DNA of 64,000 nucleotides from JANMDU01 sp043777675 (GTDB lineage Bacteria > Pseudomonadota > Gammaproteobacteria > Burkholderiales > Burkholderiaceae_C). Positions 53,601-62,751 of this stretch are shown here, one piece after another. The translations under genes and the position numbers were made by a program. The stretch's first letter is position 1, and the number at the start of each line of letters is the position of its first letter. The notes beneath the pieces are model-generated. The model ran no database searches. It had not been told where the DNA came from and saw only the letters and a list, made by a program, of their open reading frames with translations. The stretch spans positions 1 through 64,000 of the forward strand of contig JAYWHR010000072.1 of NCBI GenBank assembly GCA_043777675.1, in the 5' to 3' direction.

Positions 53601-56600
53601 GTGAATTCTCCTTCCGATGGCACTTATTTAGGCCAAGCTATACATACGCACATCAGCATTCGTGGCGCGCGGACGCACAATTTGAAGAATGTTGATTTGG
53701 ATATTCCGCGTAATCAATTGGTGGTGATCACCGGCTTGTCGGGCTCTGGAAAATCGTCGCTCGCATTTGACACGCTGTATGCCGAGGGGCAGCGGCGGTA
53801 TGTGGAGAGTTTGTCGACTTATGCGCGGCAGTTTTTGCAGCTGATGGATAAGCCGGATGTGGATGTGATTGAGGGGCTTTCGCCGGCGATTTCGATTGAG
53901 CAAAAGGCGACCAGCCACAACCCGCGCTCGACCGTGGGCACAGTGACGGAGATTCACGACTATTTGCGTTTGCTCTTTGCCCGTGCGGGGACGCCGCATT
54001 GCCCAGATCATTTGCTGCCTTTGCTGTCGCAAACCGTCTCGCAGATGGTGGATGCTGTGCTGGCATGGCCGCACGATACCAAGGTGATGATTCTTGCGCC
54101 GCTTGCGCGGGAGAAGAAGGGTGAGTTTGCAGATGTGTTTGAGGATATGCAGGCGCGGGGCTATGTGCGTTTTCGGGTGGATGGGCAGATGTATGAGTTT
54201 GACGCTTTGCCGAAACTGAAGAAAACTGAGAAGCACGATATTGATGTGGTGATTGATCGCCTGAAGGTCAAACCTGAGATGAAGCAGCGGCTGGCGGAGA
54301 GCTTTGAAGCGGCGCTGCGCTTGGCAGAAGGCAGAGCCATTGCGTTGAATATGGATTATGAAATTGATAGCAATCTACGCAGCAAACACGCCGGCGATAC
54401 GACGAAAAAGTCTAAAAATTCACAAGAAAATGAGCTAGTTTCCGAGCAATGGTTCAACGCGAAGTTTGCTTGCCCCATCTGCGCTTTCACGATCGGCGAG
54501 CTTGAGCCGCGCCTTTTCTCCTTCAACTCTCCCGTGGGCGCATGCGAGACGTGTGACGGCATTGGCATGATGGAATTTTTTGATCCGAATCGGATCGTGG
54601 CATTTCCATCGCTCTCGCTTGCCAGTGGCGCGATCAAGGGCTGGGATCGGCGCAATGGTTACTATTTCGCGTTGATCGAATCGATGGCTAAGCATTACAA
54701 ATTTGATGTCGAGAAGCCGTTTGAAGAGCTGCCAGAGAACGTACAGCTCGCTATTTTGCAGGGCAGTGGCGAAGAAGAGATTGCTTTCAGTTACACGATG
54801 GAGAGTGGCAGCTTCGCGGGCAAGAAGATGAAGAAGAAGCATCCGTTTGAGGGCATCATTCACAACATGGAGCGGCGGTATAGAGAAACCGAGTCTGCTC
54901 TCGTGCGCGAAGATTTGGCGCGCTATCGGCATACGCAGCCTTGCACGGCTTGCGAGGGTACGCGCTTGAAGCGCGAGGCGCGCAATGTGCGACTGGTGGA
55001 TTCCTCGGATGCAGCGCAATCGAAGACGATCAGCCAAATCGGCAGCGCCACATTGATCGAAGCGCAGCACTATTTTGAGACTTTGAAGATGACAGGCGCG
55101 AAGGCCGAGATTGCCAGCAAGGTCATCAAAGAAATTGCTTCACGCCTCAAATTCTTAAATGATGTGGGCTTGAGTTATTTGAGCCTCTCGCGCAGTGCCG
55201 AGACTTTGTCTGGCGGTGAATCGCAGCGCATTCGGCTTGCATCGCAAATCGGCAGCGGGCTCACGGGTGTGATGTATGTGTTGGATGAGCCGAGCATTGG
55301 CCTGCATCAGAGGGATAACGATCGGTTGATCAGCACGTTGAAACATCTGCGCAATTTGGGCAACAGCGTCATCGTCGTTGAGCACGATGAAGACATGATT
55401 CGTGCGGCGGATTATGTGGTGGATATTGGCCTGGGCGCAGGCATCCATGGCGGGCGCATCATCGCGCAGGGCACGGCCAAGCAGATTGAAGACAACGCCG
55501 AGTCGCTTACCGGGCAATTCTTGAAAGGCACGCGGCAGATCGCTGTGCCAGAGCAGCGCGGTAAATGGCTACCGCATCAAATCAAAGCGCCTGTCGTTTA
55601 TGCGGCCAAATCACGTTACCCCGAGCGCACCTACAAGAAGAAAGAGCCTACCGTTAAAGCTGATGAAAAGTTTCAGCTCCTTCGCTTGATGGGCGCAACG
55701 GGCAACAACTTGAAAAACGTGACAGTAGATTTTCCCGTTGGCCTCATGACCTGCGTGACTGGCGTGTCCGGCTCAGGCAAATCTACGCTCGTCAACGACA
55801 CGCTGCACAAAGCCATAGCCCGCAGCCTGTATCGCAGCCATGATGAGCCTGCCGCGTATGAAAGTATTGAAGGCTTAGAGCACTTCGACAAAGTGATCAA
55901 CGTCGATCAATCCCCAATTGGTCGCACGCCGCGCTCCAACCCTGCAACGTATACCGGCCTCTTCACACCCATTCGTGAGCTGCTCGCTGAAATGCCAGTC
56001 GCCCGAGAGCGCGGCTATGGCGCGGGGCGCTTTAGCTTCAACGTGGCCGGCGGTCGCTGTGAGGCTTGTCAGGGTGACGGCGTGGTGAAAGTAGAAATGC
56101 ACTTTTTGCCCGATGTGTATGTGCCCTGCGATGTGTGCAAAGGTTTGCGCTACAACCGCGAAACTCTAGAAGTGCTCTACAAAGGCAAAAACATCGCGGC
56201 CATGCTCGACCTCACCGTAGGCGATGCCTTCGAGTTCTTCAAAACTGTGCCCACGATCGCCCGCAAGCTGCAAACTTTGCTTGACGTGGGCCTCAGCTAT
56301 ATCCGCCTCGGCCAAAGCGCCACCACGCTCTCCGGCGGTGAAGCCCAGCGCGTCAAGCTTGCGCTCGAACTCTCGAAACGCGATACCGGCCGCACGCTTT
56401 ACATCTTGGACGAGCCCACCACCGGCCTGCACTTTGCAGACATTGAGCTCCTTCTCAAAGTCTTGCACCAGTTGCGCGACGCCGGCAACACCATCGTCAT
56501 CATCGAACACAACCTAGACGTGATCAAAACCGCCGATTGGCTCATCGACATGGGGCCAGAAGGTGGCTCAGGCGGTGGGCAAGTGGTGGCTACTGGCACG

Positions 56601-56666
56601 CCGGAGCAGGTGGCGCAAAGTGAAGCGAGTTATACGGGGAAGTATTTGGCGAGGTTGCTTGGCTAG
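53601..56666 (+). CDS. uvrA: excinuclease ABC subunit UvrA
   Basis: This 1021-residue damage-recognition ATPase of nucleotide excision repair starts at GTG 53601. Walker A of the first domain is GLSGSGKSSLAFDTLYAEG; the second is GVSGSGKSTLVNDTL; ABC signatures are LSGGESQRIRLASQIG and LSGGEAQRVKLALELS. Zinc-binding pairs CPIC ... CETC and CEAC ... CDVC are present. It is longer than the typical ~950, partly because a dispersed repeat (54360-54420) adds DSNLRSKHAGDTTKKSKNSQ in the insertion region of the first half. Confidence 0.97.
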   Translation: MNSPSDGTYLGQAIHTHISIRGARTHNLKNVDLDIPRNQLVVITGLSGSGKSSLAFDTLYAEGQRRYVESLSTYARQFLQLMDKPDVDVIEGLSPAISIEQKATSHNPRSTVGTVTEIHDYLRLLFARAGTPHCPDHLLPLLSQTVSQMVDAVLAWPHDTKVMILAPLAREKKGEFADVFEDMQARGYVRFRVDGQMYEFDALPKLKKTEKHDIDVVIDRLKVKPEMKQRLAESFEAALRLAEGRAIALNMDYEIDSNLRSKHAGDTTKKSKNSQENELVSEQWFNAKFACPICAFTIGELEPRLFSFNSPVGACETCDGIGMMEFFDPNRIVAFPSLSLASGAIKGWDRRNGYYFALIESMAKHYKFDVEKPFEELPENVQLAILQGSGEEEIAFSYTMESGSFAGKKMKKKHPFEGIIHNMERRYRETESALVREDLARYRHTQPCTACEGTRLKREARNVRLVDSSDAAQSKTISQIGSATLIEAQHYFETLKMTGAKAEIASKVIKEIASRLKFLNDVGLSYLSLSRSAETLSGGESQRIRLASQIGSGLTGVMYVLDEPSIGLHQRDNDRLISTLKHLRNLGNSVIVVEHDEDMIRAADYVVDIGLGAGIHGGRIIAQGTAKQIEDNAESLTGQFLKGTRQIAVPEQRGKWLPHQIKAPVVYAAKSRYPERTYKKKEPTVKADEKFQLLRLMGATGNNLKNVTVDFPVGLMTCVTGVSGSGKSTLVNDTLHKAIARSLYRSHDEPAAYESIEGLEHFDKVINVDQSPIGRTPRSNPATYTGLFTPIRELLAEMPVARERGYGAGRFSFNVAGGRCEACQGDGVVKVEMHFLPDVYVPCDVCKGLRYNRETLEVLYKGKNIAAMLDLTVGDAFEFFKTVPTIARKLQTLLDVGLSYIRLGQSATTLSGGEAQRVKLALELSKRDTGRTLYILDEPTTGLHFADIELLLKVLHQLRDAGNTIVIIEHNLDVIKTADWLIDMGPEGGSGGGQVVATGTPEQVAQSEASYTGKYLARLLG
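54360..54420 (+). repeat. dispersed GCCGGC-core repeat, copy 13
   Basis: aaattgatagcaatctacgc followed by agcaaacacgccggcgatac. It lies within uvrA, sense strand, read as IDSNLRSKHAGDTTKKS, a frame different from the IA..AYSMPA frame of other sense copies; the stop present in that frame of the consensus (TAG) is absent here. Confidence 0.75.
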
Positions 56667-57015
56667 TGATGCGGTGACAAAGTGTTGAGCAGTCGCACCA
56701 ATCTCCGCTGCTTTGAGGCAGCCCATCCGATGCGGCTTTACGTCTGGCTCCATGTCCTCCGGCGGGAATTGGCGTTGCCTTCTCCGGTTACTCCCCTTGC
56801 CCGCCTCCCCCTTTACTTACGCCAGCCGCCCCGGCTACTTTGGCGGGCGTTTGAGCCAAACAAAGAACCCGTGCGATGTGATATTCAACCTTATGTTGCC
56901 GCCGCAAAAGGCGAAATTCAGAGCTTGACAAGCTTAACGAAATTATCCAAAATAACCGCTTTCGATCCTCTTGTCTTTTGACAAACAAGAGACTTTTCTG
57001 GCGAAAGCGTAGTCC
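56667..57015. other. 349-bp gap without a recognised gene
   Basis: Several short frames overlap here but none resembles a known protein. GC-rich first two thirds switch to AT-rich sequence near 56880, just before the ssb remnant. The change in composition suggests a junction. Confidence 0.4.
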
Positions 57016-57090
57016 ATGGCAACGATAAATAAAGTCATCCTTCTTGGAAATATAGGAAGAGACCCGGGGATAAGGTATTTACCGACATTT
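57016..57090 (+). pseudogene. ssb: ssb 5' fragment
   Basis: The frame starts MATINKVILLGNIGRDPGIRY, the hallmark N-terminus of single-stranded DNA-binding protein, with LPTF after it. From about codon 25 the similarity ends abruptly, and the frame runs on without SSB features to 57276. A full SSB is about 150-180 residues, so this is a truncated remnant or partial duplicate. uvrA and ssb are close neighbours in many Burkholderiales, so it may mark the original ssb position. Confidence 0.8.
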
Positions 57091-57304
57091 AATCGCTTGG
57101 CGGATGTTGAGGCGGTTAGGGCAGCGAATTGCTTGACGCTCAATCAATTGATCCAAAGCCATGCTGCTTCAACAATACAGCCTGTAGTTCTGAGGTCAAC
57201 ACGCCGATTTTTGGGTCTTACTGAAACTCTTGGATTTTTTGGTGCCGCCAAAGTTAACCCGCGCAACGCGCCCTGATACACACATGCCCTGCGCACCCCC
57301 CGCT

Positions 57305-57775
57305 ATGAATACCTTCACCCTTTCCTCTCCGTTTATCAAAGAACCGTTAACGAGTCGCCATGACGCAACTGACAGCCCGTATGCCACCGCCGCGCAAACT
57401 GCCGCTGTGTTTCGCTCGGGTGCACAGTTTCGCCGTGAGCGTATGGACACAGCCGATATGTTGACAACTGACGAAGCTGCAGCTTTGGCGGGCACATCGC
57501 GCGTCACGATCAATGCTTGGATCAAAGCGGGTCGTTGCATTGGTGTGACGCATTTGCGCCGAGGCTTCAAGCTGCCGCGCTGGCAGTTTGAGCCCACGGT
57601 GTGGCCCGTTTTGCAGAATTTGCCTAAGCAACTGGGCACTGCGGATGGTTGGCAACTGTTGACATTTCTAGAATCGCCTTCCATGGCTCTAGATGGCCTC
57701 ACCCCGCGTGCAGCGCTTGAGCAAGGCTTGGCTCCAGAACGTGTTCTTTCTTTGGCAACGGCAGAGTCACATTGA
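57305..57775 (+). CDS. Xre/MbcA-ParS-like antitoxin of a RES-type toxin-antitoxin pair
   Basis: About 156 residues from ATG 57305 (an upstream ATG at 57284 is possible; no clear ribosome site). A helix-turn-helix region appears near MLTTDEAAALAGTSRVTINAWIKAG, followed by a C-terminal stretch LEQGLAPERVLSLA. Placement 10 bp before a RES-domain gene identifies it as the antitoxin of a RES-Xre system, but the sequence only loosely resembles classical Xre antitoxins. Confidence 0.78.
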   Translation: MNTFTLSSPFIKEPLTSRHDATDSPYATAAQTAAVFRSGAQFRRERMDTADMLTTDEAAALAGTSRVTINAWIKAGRCIGVTHLRRGFKLPRWQFEPTVWPVLQNLPKQLGTADGWQLLTFLESPSMALDGLTPRAALEQGLAPERVLSLATAESH

Positions 57776-57785
57776 CCCTTGCCTC

Positions 57786-58382
57786 ATGAATGCAAAAACT
57801 CTTTCTTTATCGGGATTCACGCCTCCAATCATTGAGCTTCCTGTAGGCCAAAGCTGGCATCGCGTGCAGCTCACCAAAGCCCTGAAGGGCAGCGTCAGAG
57901 TCTCAGGATTCATTTTGCCGCCAGCAGGCGCACTTGCTGGGCGATTTGATCTGGCGGATGAGACAGTTGCGTATCTCGCAGACAGTGACGCAACGACGCT
58001 CTACGAGCGATTTTTTCGCCGTGAGACGCGCGCTCTGCATGTAGATCAGTTGAGGATGCGCTCACTTGCCGTGTTTACGACAACAGCGACACTGCGACTC
58101 GCGGATTTACGCGCATTGCCGGAGCAATTTCCGGTATTGGTATCGCAGCGCTATGAGCTATCTCAGCTCACAGCGCGAACATGCCGTGACCAAGGTTTGC
58201 ATGGTTTGCTTTATGCATCAGCTCAACATCCCGAGCATGCATGCCTTTGTCTTTTTAGCGAAGGGATCAGCCGCATGAAGCGCTCAAGTCAAGTTCCGTT
58301 GGTGCAGGCAAGCGCTGGCGCATTGCATAAAGCCGTCGTTATCGCAGCGCGGGGATCGCAAGTGCCACTACTGAGCGATTGA
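57786..58382 (+). CDS. RES-domain toxin
   Basis: This 198-residue protein begins at ATG 57786. The RES fold signatures are GRFDL (Arg), VAYLADSDATTLYERFFRRE, LRLADLRALPEQF, and GLHGLLYASAQHPEHACLCLF; RES toxins of this type deplete NAD or modify proteins with it. The Arg, Tyr and Ser residues expected in the active site are present in those blocks. It ends 3 bp before the convergent DUF3237 stop. Confidence 0.9.
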   Translation: MNAKTLSLSGFTPPIIELPVGQSWHRVQLTKALKGSVRVSGFILPPAGALAGRFDLADETVAYLADSDATTLYERFFRRETRALHVDQLRMRSLAVFTTTATLRLADLRALPEQFPVLVSQRYELSQLTARTCRDQGLHGLLYASAQHPEHACLCLFSEGISRMKRSSQVPLVQASAGALHKAVVIAARGSQVPLLSD

Positions 58383-58385
58383 GCC

Positions 58386-58886
58386 TCATTTCACCTCATA
58401 AAACACCATCTCCACGCGATCTGGGAATCTGGCGCCCGTGCCGATAAAGAGGGTTTGCGTCATCCAGGCCAGATCGGCGCGCTCGACTTCGAAGCGTGGG
58501 GCGCAGCGGAAATAGATGCGCTCTGGCGGGACGACCTCGCCGCGCACAAGGGCGGCGATGTCTACTTCGCTGCCGGTGCGCATCGCGCTGTTGGTCACGT
58601 AGATGTGGCTACCGTCAAAAAGGCGCAGGATGTAGCGGGCATCGAGTTGGGCGGCTGTGGCGCTTGTGATGAGCTGAAAATCTGCGCCACCTGCGAGCAC
58701 TTCGCCTTGCATGGATTGGCCGCGTGCAGTGCCTTGCGTCTGCCCGCCGGTGATAGGGATAATGCGGCGCTTTCCTGTGCCGAGTGCATGCGTGATGTGC
58801 CCAGCCTCTACGGGCGCTGCGACATGCACGCTCAGCTGCATGATGGGAACAAGCTGTGGGATGAGCAATGAGGTTTGCGGATGCAT
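58386..58886 (-). CDS. DUF3237 domain-containing protein
   Basis: This 166-residue protein is a single-domain DUF3237 member, beta-barrel proteins of uncertain function. Visible features include GTGKRRIIPITGGQTQG, FDGSHIYVTNSAMRTG and the end VVPPERIYFRCAPRFEVE. GGAG lies upstream of ATG 58886. It is divergent from acetoacetyl-CoA synthetase (51 bp), in line with frequent pairing with CoA-ester metabolism genes. Confidence 0.85.
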   Translation of the reverse strand: MHPQTSLLIPQLVPIMQLSVHVAAPVEAGHITHALGTGKRRIIPITGGQTQGTARGQSMQGEVLAGGADFQLITSATAAQLDARYILRLFDGSHIYVTNSAMRTGSEVDIAALVRGEVVPPERIYFRCAPRFEVERADLAWMTQTLFIGTGARFPDRVEMVFYEVK

Positions 58887-58937
58887 GCGGGAATCTCCGT
58901 GCGCAGTCGTTGGGTCTGAGAGACTAATATCTTGTGC

Positions 58938-61016
58938 ATGACTTTAACGCCTCCCGCAACATCAGAGCCGCCTTTCATCCCTCAGATTCGCCTTTATCAA
59001 GATTGGTTAGAGCGCGAGCGCGGCCTGCGCTTTGAAACGTATGACGCTTTGTGGCAATGGTCAGTAACGGATCTGGAGGCGTTTTGGCAATCGATTTGGG
59101 ATTACTTCCGCCTTGAATCGCCCACGCCGCACAGCGCCGTACTGGCTGATGATCGCATGCCGCAGGCGAAGTGGTTTCCTGGCGCACAGCTCAATTACGC
59201 GGCGCAGGTGTTGCGCCACGCAGATGCCGCACATGCAGCGGGGATGATGGCCATCGTCAGCGAGAACGAGTTGGGTGAGATTCGTGAGCTCAGCTGGCCA
59301 GAGTTGAAATCTCAAGTGGCATCATTGGCGATCACGCTGCGCGAGATGGGCGTGCAGCGCGGGGATCGCGTAGCGGCTTATATGCCCAATATTCCAGAGA
59401 CGATCATTGCATGTTTAGCGACGATGAGCATCGGCGCAGTGTGGAGCGTGTGCGCGCCAGATATGGGCACGCCGGCAGTGCTTGATCGCTTCAAGCAGAT
59501 CACGCCGAAGGTGTTGATAGCGGTGGATGGCGTGCATTACGCCGGTAAGGCGCTGGATCGCTCGGAGGTGGTGCACGAGCTGTGCGCGGGGCTCTCCAGC
59601 GTGACGCACTTGGTTCTGCTGCAAACAGCGTATGGAAAGTTTGATGCTATAAATATAATAGCGGCTTGCGCATATTTTATGACGGCTATAGGCCGAAAAG
59701 GCGTAGAAATTGAGGCTTTTAAGCCTGAGTCACTGCCCTTTGATCACCCGCTGTGGATCGTCTATTCCAGCGGCACGACGGGCCTGCCTAAGCCCATCGT
59801 GCATGGCCATGGCGGTATTGTGCTCACACTACTCGCGATGAAATCACTTGGCAACGATGTGGGCTGCAGCTATGCGCCCAACAGCTTCGGCGAGCGTTAC
59901 CACTGGTACAGCTCCACGGGTTGGGTGATGTGGAATGCGCAAATGGCGGGCTTAGCAACGGGCACGACAATTTGCATTTACGACGGCTCACCATCGGGCA
60001 GTAAAGATGCGCCGGATTGGACGGTGCTCTGGCGCTTCGTGGCGCGGCATCGCTGTACGTTTTTTGGCGCGGGTGCCGCGTATTGGACGAACTGCATGAA
60101 GGCGGGCGTGGATGTGCAAGCTTTACTCGCAGATGGGCACGATCTGCGACAGGTGCGTGCTTTAGGCAGCACCGGCTCGCCCTTGCCCGAAGAAGTACAG
60201 CGCTGGGGATCAGAGCAGTTTGCAGCTCTGGGTACGCCAGATATTTTCTGGTGCAACATCTCCGGCGGCACAGATTTTTGCGGTGCATTCATCGGCAGCC
60301 ATCGTGAGCTCCCACAAGTCCCCGGTCAGATGCCATGCCGCTTGCTCGGCTGCGCAGTTGAAGCGTGGAATGAAGACGGCAAGCCAGTGATGGGCGAAGT
60401 CGGTGAGCTGGTGTGCACACAGCCCATCCCCTCGATGCCACTGTATTTTTGGAACGATGCAGGCAACGAACGCTACTTGTCGAGCTATTTCGATATGTAC
60501 AGTACGACGAATGCAAAGGGCGAAAAGCGCCTCGTTTGGCGGCATGGCGATTGGCTCAAAATCGGCGTGGATGGCGGCTGCATCATCTATGGCCGCAGCG
60601 ATGCCACGATCAACCGCGCTGGCCTGCGCATGGGCACGAGTGAAATCTACAGCGCCGTTGAAGCGCTGCCCGAAGTGCTTGATAGCATGGTGGTCGATTT
60701 GGAATACCTTGGCAAAGACAGCTTCATGCCGCTCTTCGTGGTGCTACGCCCCGGTATCATGCTCGACGACGCATTGAAGACAAAAATTCACGAAGCGATC
60801 CGCAAACAACTCTCGCCACGTTTTGTGCCCAACGAGACGGTGCAGGTTGACTCTATCCCGCGCACGCTGAGCGGTAAAAAACAAGAGTTACCCATTAAAA
60901 AACTCATGCTTGGCCAGCCCCTAGAAAAAGTGGTGAACAGAGATGCCATGGCAAACCCGGATTGCTTGGAATGGTATGTGCGCTACGCTGGGAAGCATCT
61001 GCATCTATCAACTTAA
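58938..61016 (+). CDS. acetoacetate--CoA ligase
   Basis: This 692-residue AMP-forming ligase activates acetoacetate to acetoacetyl-CoA, feeding ketone bodies or PHB breakdown products into metabolism. ATG 58938 is chosen over TTG 58932. The AMP-binding motif is YSSGTTGLPKPIVHGHGG, with WYSSTGWVMWN and the C-terminal LSGKKQELPIKKLM (acyl-lysine). The dispersed repeat at 59650-59705 encodes NIIAACAYFMTAIGRKGVE between SSVTHLVLLQ and the substrate-binding part. A Bug binding protein gene follows after 26 bp. Confidence 0.94.
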   Translation: MTLTPPATSEPPFIPQIRLYQDWLERERGLRFETYDALWQWSVTDLEAFWQSIWDYFRLESPTPHSAVLADDRMPQAKWFPGAQLNYAAQVLRHADAAHAAGMMAIVSENELGEIRELSWPELKSQVASLAITLREMGVQRGDRVAAYMPNIPETIIACLATMSIGAVWSVCAPDMGTPAVLDRFKQITPKVLIAVDGVHYAGKALDRSEVVHELCAGLSSVTHLVLLQTAYGKFDAINIIAACAYFMTAIGRKGVEIEAFKPESLPFDHPLWIVYSSGTTGLPKPIVHGHGGIVLTLLAMKSLGNDVGCSYAPNSFGERYHWYSSTGWVMWNAQMAGLATGTTICIYDGSPSGSKDAPDWTVLWRFVARHRCTFFGAGAAYWTNCMKAGVDVQALLADGHDLRQVRALGSTGSPLPEEVQRWGSEQFAALGTPDIFWCNISGGTDFCGAFIGSHRELPQVPGQMPCRLLGCAVEAWNEDGKPVMGEVGELVCTQPIPSMPLYFWNDAGNERYLSSYFDMYSTTNAKGEKRLVWRHGDWLKIGVDGGCIIYGRSDATINRAGLRMGTSEIYSAVEALPEVLDSMVVDLEYLGKDSFMPLFVVLRPGIMLDDALKTKIHEAIRKQLSPRFVPNETVQVDSIPRTLSGKKQELPIKKLMLGQPLEKVVNRDAMANPDCLEWYVRYAGKHLHLST
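59650..59705 (+). repeat. dispersed GCCGGC-core repeat, copy 14
   Basis: aaatataatagcggcttgcg followed by catattttatgacggctata. One base of the GCCGGC core is changed (gacggc). It lies within the acetoacetyl-CoA synthetase gene, sense strand, read as IIAACAYFMTAIGRK. Confidence 0.85.
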
Positions 61017-61042
61017 CACCCGTTAAACACACAGGAGACCGC

Positions 61043-62041
61043 ATGAAATCCACCCGTCGCCAAGTCCTCAAAGCCACCGCCCTGATCGCAGCGCCTGCGC
61101 TGGCTGCCTCATCCGCTCTCGTTAGCCCTTGGGCGCGTGCTCAAGACAAATTTCCCTCTCGCCCGATCTCGCTGATCTGTCCGTGGCCGGCTGGTGGCGC
61201 ATCGGATGGCGCTGTTCGCTCCATTGGCGAGGCTTTAGGGCGCGCTTTGGGGGGAGCCACCGTGACGATCGATAACAAGCCCGGCGCGGGTGGCACGCTG
61301 GGCGCAAATGCCATGCTCACAGCCAAGCCCGATGGCTACACTTTGACGCAATTGCCGCTCGGTGTTTACCGCCTGCCGCATATGCAAAAGATGGCCTTTC
61401 ATCCGGTCAACGATATCACGCACATTGCCTGTCTAACGGGCTACACTTTTGGCATCGCTGCAACTGCCGATGCACCCTTCAAAACCATCAAGGAGATGGT
61501 GGCTTGGGCTAAAGCCAATCCCGGCAAATTAGATTACGGTCACACCGGCACGGGCACCACACCGCATCTGGCTTTTGAGGAATTCGCTTTCAAGGCGGGC
61601 TTCACGACCAACCCCATTCCCTACAAAGGTTCAGCAGAAATTTTGCAGGCGATTCTCGGCGGCCAAATCCCCGTGATGAGCGGTACCACAGAATTTGTGC
61701 CTCATGTGCAATCAGGCAAGCTTCGCTATTTGGCCACGCTGGGAGCCAAGCGCACCAAAGCTTTTCCTGATGTACCTACTGTGAAAGAAAGCGGCTGGGA
61801 CACGATCTCCGAATCGCCTTTCGGTATTGGTGGGCCGAAGGGCATGGATCCTGCGGTGGTCAAGTTGCTGGAAGCTGCGTTTCAAAAAGTCAGCCAAGAT
61901 GCCAAGGTATTGGAAGTCTTCGACAAATTCCACCAACCCGTGATTTGGATGGACAGTGCGGAATACTCTCGCTACGCCGTTCGTACGTTTGCACAAGAAC
62001 GCGCCACGATTGAGCGTTTAGGCTTATTGCCAAAGAGCTGA
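61043..62041 (+). CDS. Bug family tripartite tricarboxylate transporter substrate-binding protein
   Basis: This 332-residue periplasmic protein starts at ATG 61043 after AGGAG. The N-terminus MKSTRRQVLKATALIAAPAL has a twin-arginine-like pair and cleavage near ARA/QDKF. The Bug signatures RPISLICPWPAGGASDG and VTIDNKPGAGGTLGANAML are strong. Bug proteins bind organic acids. No TctA/TctB-type transporter genes are adjacent, which is common for this expanded family in Burkholderiales. Confidence 0.95.
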   Translation: MKSTRRQVLKATALIAAPALAASSALVSPWARAQDKFPSRPISLICPWPAGGASDGAVRSIGEALGRALGGATVTIDNKPGAGGTLGANAMLTAKPDGYTLTQLPLGVYRLPHMQKMAFHPVNDITHIACLTGYTFGIAATADAPFKTIKEMVAWAKANPGKLDYGHTGTGTTPHLAFEEFAFKAGFTTNPIPYKGSAEILQAILGGQIPVMSGTTEFVPHVQSGKLRYLATLGAKRTKAFPDVPTVKESGWDTISESPFGIGGPKGMDPAVVKLLEAAFQKVSQDAKVLEVFDKFHQPVIWMDSAEYSRYAVRTFAQERATIERLGLLPKS

Positions 62042-62043
62042 TC

Positions 62044-62721
62044 TTATTTTTTCGCGCTCTTTAAATATTGATCCGTTGTGACGCCCATCGAGACATAAAT
62101 ACTCGTCACGGCTTCCATGCCCATGTCTGCTGGCTCCACCCATTCTGGCGGCACATAAAGCAAACCGCCCCCAATAGGCACTGGTGCAGTCGGCACGAGC
62201 ACGCCAAAATAAGCCAGGCCACTGATCATCACGGGCTGCGGCGTAGAGAGAAAGCCGAGCGCTGCTGTGCTGCCTTTGCCAGCAGTATCTCCTGCCGCAG
62301 GCTTGCCGCCGAAATAAATCCAAACGGGCGACATGGATTTGAGATCGTCCCCCTCTTTGCGTGCAAAGAGCCCCACCAGTTTTTGCGCCACATCATAGAT
62401 CGTGCGCACCACAGGGATGCGCTGCACGATCGAATTAAGCACCTGAGCCATGCCGCGTTGCAAACCCGTCTCCACCAAAAGGCCGAAAAAATACAACGCA
62501 ACCACCAAAGCCAGCATGCCCAGCAAATAGCTGATCAGCTCGGATTGCGTCACACCCAAGCCCACACTGGTGAGTAGTTGCCCCACGCTGCTTCCTGGCC
62601 CCAAATACTTCGCAAGAAATTGCCACACCCAGCCCAGCAATAAAAGTGTGGCTGCCAGTGGCAGCAGGGCGAGCAGGCCAGTGATTAAAGTGCGAATAGG
62701 GTGCTTCAAATTGAATTTCAT
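62044..62721 (-). CDS. DUF502 family membrane protein
   Basis: This 225-residue protein has two clear membrane segments (about 11-33 and 65-85) and the DUF502 blocks RTLITGLLALLPLAATLLL, IVQRIPVVRTIYDVAQKLV and GLAYFGVLVPTAPVPIGGG. Function unknown. It is followed on the same strand, upstream, by the MarR gene with 30 bp between. Confidence 0.92.
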   Translation of the reverse strand: MKFNLKHPIRTLITGLLALLPLAATLLLLGWVWQFLAKYLGPGSSVGQLLTSVGLGVTQSELISYLLGMLALVVALYFFGLLVETGLQRGMAQVLNSIVQRIPVVRTIYDVAQKLVGLFARKEGDDLKSMSPVWIYFGGKPAAGDTAGKGSTAALGFLSTPQPVMISGLAYFGVLVPTAPVPIGGGLLYVPPEWVEPADMGMEAVTSIYVSMGVTTDQYLKSAKK

Positions 62722-62751
62722 GCCTCAAGCATAAACTGTCATCTCACGGCC

